64,000 nucleotides of DNA from Streptomyces sp. SID8352. GTDB lineage: Bacteria > Actinomycetota > Actinomycetes > Streptomycetales > Streptomycetaceae. A program made the translations under genes and the position numbers. The notes under the pieces were generated by a model. That model made no database searches, was not told the origin of the DNA, and was given only the letters and a program-made list of their open reading frames with translations. How positions within the stretch are numbered: position 1 is the first letter of the stretch; the number at the start of each line of letters is the position of its first letter. The stretch covers positions 142-64,141 of the forward strand of contig NZ_WWGX01000068.1 of the NCBI RefSeq assembly GCF_009862265.1. The letters run 5' to 3'. This document shows, piece after piece, positions 60,107-64,000 of this stretch.

Positions 60107-61189
60107 GTGGGCAGACGATCAACCCTGCGAACCGTTCCGGCCGCGGCCGGAGTCCTGCTGGCGGCGGCCCTGACCCTCACGGGGTGCTCCGCCGACGACT
60201 CGGGCGTCCCGGACCGGGCGACGGACCGCGCGGCGGCCCCGGCGAACAAGGCGGCCGGCGCGGAGGCGGCGGCGGGCACGGAGGCGGCGGCAGGCGCGGC
60301 GGCGGGCGACCGGGCCGCCGGGGCCCCGTCCGACGGCGCCCGCACGGCTCCCCGGTCCGCGAGCAGCATCGTCCGCACCGTGTCGCTGACGGTGCGGGTC
60401 AAGGACGTGCCCGAGGCGCTGGCGGCGGCCCGCGCCGCCGCCGAGGACGCGGGCGGCTACGTCGGCGACGAGAGCACCACCCGGGGCTCGGACGGCCATG
60501 AGCGCACCCGGGTGGTGCTGCGGGTGCCGGTGGACTCGTACCGGGAGGTGCTCACCGAACTGGAGGGCGCGGGACGGCTGGTGAGCCGCGAGGCGAAGGC
60601 GGAGGACGTCACCGACCAGGTCGTGGACGTGGAGAGCCGGATCGCCTCGCAGCGCGCCAGCGTGGCCCGGGTCCGCGAACTGATGGACCAGGCGACCCGG
60701 TTGAGCGACATCGTGGCCCTGGAGGGCGAACTGGGCACCCGCCAGGCCGAGCTGGAGTCCCTGCTCGCCCGGCAGAAGTCGCTGAAGGACCGCGCCTCCC
60801 TGGCCACCATCACGCTCTCCCTGTCGGAGACCGCGCCGCAGGCGCGGGACTCCGGCGAGGACGACGGCCCCGGGTTCGCGGACGCGCTGTCCGGCGGCTG
60901 GGACGCGTTCGTGACGGTGCTGCGCTGGCTGCTGCTGGTGATCGGCGCGGTACTGCCGTTCGCCGCGGTGGGCGCCGTGCTGCTGCTGGTGTGGCTGCGG
61001 GTGCTGCGGCCCCTCCTGGCCCGCCGCGCACCGGCCGCTCCCTTCCCGCCGGCGGCGCCGCTGCCGGGCCCGGCGGGGGCGGAGCGGGAGCCGGCGGGAC
61101 GGAGCCCGCTGCCGGCCGCGCCGCCGGTCGCCGGGGACACGGGCCCCGCGGGGCCGGGCGGCACGCGGGGTGAATCCGGCCCCGCGTAG
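60107..61189 (+). CDS. DUF4349 lipoprotein
   Basis: A 360-residue predicted lipoprotein (lipobox LTGC near residue 26). A disordered Ala-rich segment precedes the DUF4349 domain: RTVSLTVRVKDVPEALAAAR, then a coiled-coil from about 175 to 235 (DVESRIASQRASVARVRELM, LEGELGTRQAELESLLARQ). A membrane span near residue 272-295 (LLLVIGAVLPFAAVGAVLLL) and a Pro-rich cytoplasmic tail end it. Function is unknown; the layout suggests a cell-envelope structural or sensing role. The GTG at 60107 (VGRRSTLRTVPAA) follows GGGGGA; the long frame from 59990 is not supported. Nine bases separate it from the following flavoprotein gene. Confidence 0.86.
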   Translation: MGRRSTLRTVPAAAGVLLAAALTLTGCSADDSGVPDRATDRAAAPANKAAGAEAAAGTEAAAGAAAGDRAAGAPSDGARTAPRSASSIVRTVSLTVRVKDVPEALAAARAAAEDAGGYVGDESTTRGSDGHERTRVVLRVPVDSYREVLTELEGAGRLVSREAKAEDVTDQVVDVESRIASQRASVARVRELMDQATRLSDIVALEGELGTRQAELESLLARQKSLKDRASLATITLSLSETAPQARDSGEDDGPGFADALSGGWDAFVTVLRWLLLVIGAVLPFAAVGAVLLLVWLRVLRPLLARRAPAAPFPPAAPLPGPAGAEREPAGRSPLPAAPPVAGDTGPAGPGGTRGESGPA

Positions 61190-61198
61190 CGTGGGGGC

Positions 61199-62602
61199 AT
61201 GAGCGTCAACGGTGCGCGCGGCGGCGCGCGGGAACGGCTGGTCGTGATCGGCGGTGACGCCGCGGGCATGTCCGCGGCGTCCCAGGCCCGGCGCCTCAGG
61301 GGTCCGGACGAACTGGAGATCGTGGCCTTCGAACGCGGCCACTTCAGCTCCTTCTCGGCCTGCGGCATCCCCTACTGGGTCGGCGGCGACGTCTCCGGCC
61401 GGGACGAGCTGATCGCCCGTACGCCCGAGGAGCACCGCGCCCGCGGCATCGACCTGCGGATGCGCACCGAGGTCACCGGGATCGACGTCGAGGGTGGCCG
61501 GGTCCGCGCGCGGAACGCCGACACCGGGGACGCGTACTGGACGCCGTACGACAAGCTGGTGATCGCGACCGGGGCCCGCCCGGTGCGGCCCCCGCTGCCG
61601 GGCGTGGACGCGCCCGGGGTGCACGGGGTACAGACACTGGACGACGGACAGGCGCTGCTGGACACGATGGCCCGCACCCGGGGCCGCCGCGCGGTGGTCG
61701 TCGGCGCCGGGTACATCGGCGTCGAGATGGCCGAGGCGATGATCAACCGCGGCTACGAGGTGACCGTCGTCAACCGGGGCAGCGAGCCCATGTCCACCCT
61801 CGACCCGGACATGGGCCGTCTGGTGCACGGGGCGATGGAGGGCCTCGGGATCACCATGGTCAACGGCGCCGAGGTCACCGGCCTGCCCACCGGGGACGAC
61901 GGCCGGGTCCGGGCGGTGGCCACGGCGGACGGCGAGTACCCGGCCGACGTGGTGGTGCTCGGCATCGGGGTGCGCCCCGAGACCGGGCTCGCGGCGGCGG
62001 CCGGGCTGCCCCTGGGCGCGCACGGCGGGCTGCTGACCGACCGGGCGATGCGGGTGCGCGGGCACGGGAACATCTGGGCCGGCGGCGACTGCGTCGAGGT
62101 GCTCGACCTCGTCTCCGGCCAGGAGCGGTACGTCCCGCTGGGCACCCACGCCAACAAGCACGGCCAGGTCATCGGCGCCAACGTGGGCGGCGGCTACGCC
62201 ACCTTCCCCGGCGTGGTGGGCACGGCCGTCAGCAAGGTCTGCGACCTGGAGATCGCCCGCACCGGGCTGCGCGAGCGGGACGCCCTGCGGGCGGGGCTGC
62301 GGTTCGTGACGGTGACGGTGGAGTCCACCAGCCGCGCGGGCTACTACCCCGGGGCGTCCCCGATGACGGTGAAGATGCTGGCGGAGCTGCGCACCGGGCG
62401 CCTGCTGGGCGTGCAGATCGTCGGCCGGGAGGGCGCGGGCAAGCGCGTGGACATCGCGGCGGTGGCGCTGACCGCGGGGATGACGGTGGAGGCGATGACG
62501 GCCCTGGACCTGGGGTACGCGCCACCGTTCTCCCCCGTCTGGGACCCGGTCCTGGTGGCGGCCCGCAAGGCCACGGCAGCGGTCCGCGCGGCGGGAGCCT
62601 GA
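61199..62602 (+). CDS. CoA-disulfide reductase-like FAD-dependent oxidoreductase
   Basis: A 467-residue pyridine nucleotide-disulfide oxidoreductase. VVIGGDAAGMSAASQARR is the FAD site, SFSACGIPYW carries the single redox-active Cys55, VVVGAGYIGVEMAEA binds NAD(P)H, and GNIWAGGDC is the second FAD motif. It resembles CoADR and NADH peroxidase-like enzymes, which reduce CoA disulfides or persulfides; Streptomyces rely mainly on mycothiol, so the substrate is uncertain. The ATG at 61199 starts nine bases after the DUF4349 gene; the two are probably an operon. Confidence 0.9.
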   Translation: MSVNGARGGARERLVVIGGDAAGMSAASQARRLRGPDELEIVAFERGHFSSFSACGIPYWVGGDVSGRDELIARTPEEHRARGIDLRMRTEVTGIDVEGGRVRARNADTGDAYWTPYDKLVIATGARPVRPPLPGVDAPGVHGVQTLDDGQALLDTMARTRGRRAVVVGAGYIGVEMAEAMINRGYEVTVVNRGSEPMSTLDPDMGRLVHGAMEGLGITMVNGAEVTGLPTGDDGRVRAVATADGEYPADVVVLGIGVRPETGLAAAAGLPLGAHGGLLTDRAMRVRGHGNIWAGGDCVEVLDLVSGQERYVPLGTHANKHGQVIGANVGGGYATFPGVVGTAVSKVCDLEIARTGLRERDALRAGLRFVTVTVESTSRAGYYPGASPMTVKMLAELRTGRLLGVQIVGREGAGKRVDIAAVALTAGMTVEAMTALDLGYAPPFSPVWDPVLVAARKATAAVRAAGA

Positions 62603-62711
62603 CGGGACGGGTCTCGGCGGCTGACGGGACGGGCGGCGGGAGCCCGACGGGCTGGGCGTCCCGGCCGGGGCGGGGTGGCCGGGCCGTCCCGGCATCCGGA
62701 GCCGGTGCCGG

Positions 62712-62774
62712 CAGGCGGCAGGCGGCAGGCGGCAGGCGGCAGGCGGCAGGCGGCAGGCGGCAGGCGGCAGGCGG
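62712..62774. repeat. Nine tandem copies of a 7-bp unit upstream of the rhomboid gene
   Basis: CAGGCGG is repeated nine times without a mismatch at 62712-62774. It lies about 90 bases before the rhomboid start, where a promoter would be expected. The unit is not a multiple of three and is not in a gene on this strand. Confidence 0.9.
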
Positions 62775-62865
62775 CGTCATCCTCGCCGAGGTGCTCGGGC
62801 CCGCGCGTCCCGTTCGGGCTATCCGCCGGTTCGCCGTCCGCCGGACGGGCAGTAGTCCCCTCGTG

Positions 62866-63672
62866 GTGATCCCCGTCCATGACATCAACCCCACCCGCAC
62901 CACCCCCTGGGTGACCTACGCCCTGGTCGCGGCGAACATCGTGGTGTTCCTGTTCACGCCGGGCATGGCGGGCTCCCTGTCGGGCGGGGAGAGCCTCGCG
63001 CAGCTCTGCCACCTCCAGGCGTTCCTGGACCACTACGCGGCGGTGCCGCAGGAACTGGTCCAGCACCGGCTGCCCCGGCTGGTGCCGACCGGGGCGACGG
63101 GAGTGGGTCCGCAGGGACCGGGCTGCGTGGTGGCACCGCCGTCCTACGACAAGTCGCCCGAACTCAGCGTCCTCACCGCGATGTTCGTCCACGGCGGCTG
63201 GCTGCACCTGCTGGGCAACATGCTGTTCCTGTGGATCTTCGGCAACAACATCGAGGACCGCATGGGCCATCTGCCGTTCCTGCTCTTCTACGGCCTCTGC
63301 GGCTACACGGCCACCTACGGCTTCGCACTCCTGGACACCGGCTCGACCGCCCCGCTGATCGGCGCGTCGGGCGCCATCGCAGGGGTGCTCGGCGCCTATC
63401 TGGTGCTGTACCCGAGGGCCCGGGTCTGGGTCCTCGTCCCGTTCCTCGTCTTCCTGCCGCTGCGGCTGCCCGCCTGGCTGGTCCTGGGCTTCTGGTTCCT
63501 CCTCCAGGCGGTGTACTCCTCCGGCGGGGCCGTCTCGGAGGCGGGCACCGTGGCCTACTCGGCCCATGTCTTCGGCTTTCTGACCGGCATGCTCATCGCC
63601 TGGCCACTGCGCCGGAACACCGCGCCCCCGCCGGAGCCCCCGGCCCTGCTCTTCGGGCGCGGGGCCCGGTAG
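62866..63672 (+). CDS. Rhomboid family intramembrane serine protease
   Basis: A 268-residue polytopic protease with about six or seven membrane spans. GASGAIAG holds the catalytic Ser168 and SAHVFGFLTGM the His234, the usual rhomboid dyad; HGGWLHLLGNMLFLWIFG is the third-span signature. The N-terminus before the first span (VIPVHDINPTRTTPWVTYAL) is short and begins with GTG at 62863 or 62866; 62866 is used. There is no ribosome-binding site. The rhomboid is convergent with hemE. Substrate unknown. Confidence 0.92.
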   Translation: MIPVHDINPTRTTPWVTYALVAANIVVFLFTPGMAGSLSGGESLAQLCHLQAFLDHYAAVPQELVQHRLPRLVPTGATGVGPQGPGCVVAPPSYDKSPELSVLTAMFVHGGWLHLLGNMLFLWIFGNNIEDRMGHLPFLLFYGLCGYTATYGFALLDTGSTAPLIGASGAIAGVLGAYLVLYPRARVWVLVPFLVFLPLRLPAWLVLGFWFLLQAVYSSGGAVSEAGTVAYSAHVFGFLTGMLIAWPLRRNTAPPPEPPALLFGRGAR

Positions 63673-63685
63673 GGGCGCGGGCGGG

Positions 63686-64000
63686 TCAGCGGGCGGTCTC
63701 GGTGTGGACGTGGTCCACCAGACGGGTCAGGGCGTCCGGGTCGGTGGACGGCAGCACACCGTGGCCGAGGTTGAAAATGTGGCCCTCCAGGCCCGCCGCC
63801 GCGTCCAGCACCTCACGGGCCTTGGCCCGCACCGCCTCGGGAGTGGCGAACAGGACGGCCGGGTCCAGGTTGCCCTGGAGCGCCTTCCCGGGACCGACCC
63901 GGCGAGCGGCCTCGTCCAGCGGAACGCGCCAGTCGACACCCACGACGTCCGCCCCGGCCTCACCCATCGGGCCGAGCAGCTCGCCGGTGCCCACGCCGAA
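63686..64000 (-). CDS. hemE: Uroporphyrinogen decarboxylase HemE, 3' part (cut by window end)
   Basis: The last 104 residues of uroporphyrinogen decarboxylase, which makes coproporphyrinogen III. Reading from the window edge: FGVGTGEL..., GADVVGVDWRVPLDEA, ALQGNLDPAVLFA and HIFNLGHGVLPSTDPDALTRLV, which are conserved near the C-terminus. The gene begins beyond position 64000. It feeds HemG and HemQ. It is convergent with the rhomboid gene across 13 bases. Confidence 0.95.
   Translation of the reverse strand, partial: FGVGTGELLGPMGEAGADVVGVDWRVPLDEAARRVGPGKALQGNLDPAVLFATPEAVRAKAREVLDAAAGLEGHIFNLGHGVLPSTDPDALTRLVDHVHTETAR

Noticed and set aside
62344..63567. 407-residue ORF on the - strand containing LPPAACR repeats
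   Set aside because: The repeats are only the reverse reading of the 7-bp tandem array, and the frame is antisense to the rhomboid and flavoprotein genes.

Overview
The window is a piece of a very GC-rich actinobacterial chromosome, almost certainly Streptomyces or a close relative. Codons strongly favour G/C in the third position, GTG starts are common, and the gene content is typical: an actinobacterial sulfate/sulfonate block, TreY/TreZ/GlgX, geosmin synthase next to a CprB-like butyrolactone-receptor homologue, an OpuC osmolyte transporter, and the coproporphyrin branch of heme synthesis (HemQ with HemG, HemE nearby). I found no rRNA, no complete tRNA and no CRISPR array. Gene names rest on motifs and remembered family sequences; no database search was run.

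Layout. 1-5.1 kb: end of cysN, then a lipoprotein-ATPase-permease ABC transporter for a sulfur compound and a two-domain CbiX-type chelatase, all on + and tightly packed. 5.4-12.2 kb: DUF1697 protein, MMPL exporter, OleD/Mgt-like macrolide glycosyltransferase with a palindromic operator, divergent APH-fold gene, DEDDh exonuclease. 12.3-26.7 kb: SAV2148-type HEPN protein, glgX, treY, a divergent LysR/dihydrolipoamide dehydrogenase pair, an M14 carboxypeptidase, a DUF1707-FHA protein and treZ. TreY and TreZ make trehalose from malto-oligosaccharides and GlgX trims glycogen branches. 26.8-33.9 kb: an APH-like protein lacking both catalytic Asp residues, an M24 peptidase, a PDZ membrane protein, geosmin synthase and a CprB-like regulator.

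34.3-38.2 kb: a four-gene opuC operon on the minus strand (ATPase-CBS, two permeases, lipoprotein) with GTGA overlaps. The ATPase carries six copies of a 30-bp repeat near its C terminus. 38.4-46.6 kb: murC-msrB, a small Usp-like protein, a RibD-like reductase, a ZapE/AFG1 ATPase, a slipin and a PhoX-like DUF839 protein. 47.1-53.1 kb: an I36-like secreted protein, a GNAT, a lipoprotein deacetylase, a 65-residue Cys-rich protein, a Pth2-like hydrolase and a DUF692 (MNIO) protein with a long C-terminal extension.

53.1-55.7 kb is a small accessory insertion that looks less GC-rich by eye. It holds a hypothetical membrane protein, a doubly truncated XerD-like recombinase joined in frame to the tail of a WYL regulator, a YdeI-family gene and a decayed recombinase C-terminus, which suggests rearrangement inside a former mobile element. 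56.1-64 kb: secreted tripeptidyl-aminopeptidase-like hydrolase, hemQ, hemG, a DUF4349 lipoprotein, a CoA-disulfide-reductase-like flavoprotein, a rhomboid protease and the 3' end of hemE.

Several intergenic stretches of 0.3-0.9 kb hold no credible gene but are full of short direct repeats. The best candidates for undescribed biology are the DUF692 locus with its Cys-rich small neighbour, the repeat-bearing OpuC ATPase, the recombinase/WYL chimera and the APH-like pseudokinase.
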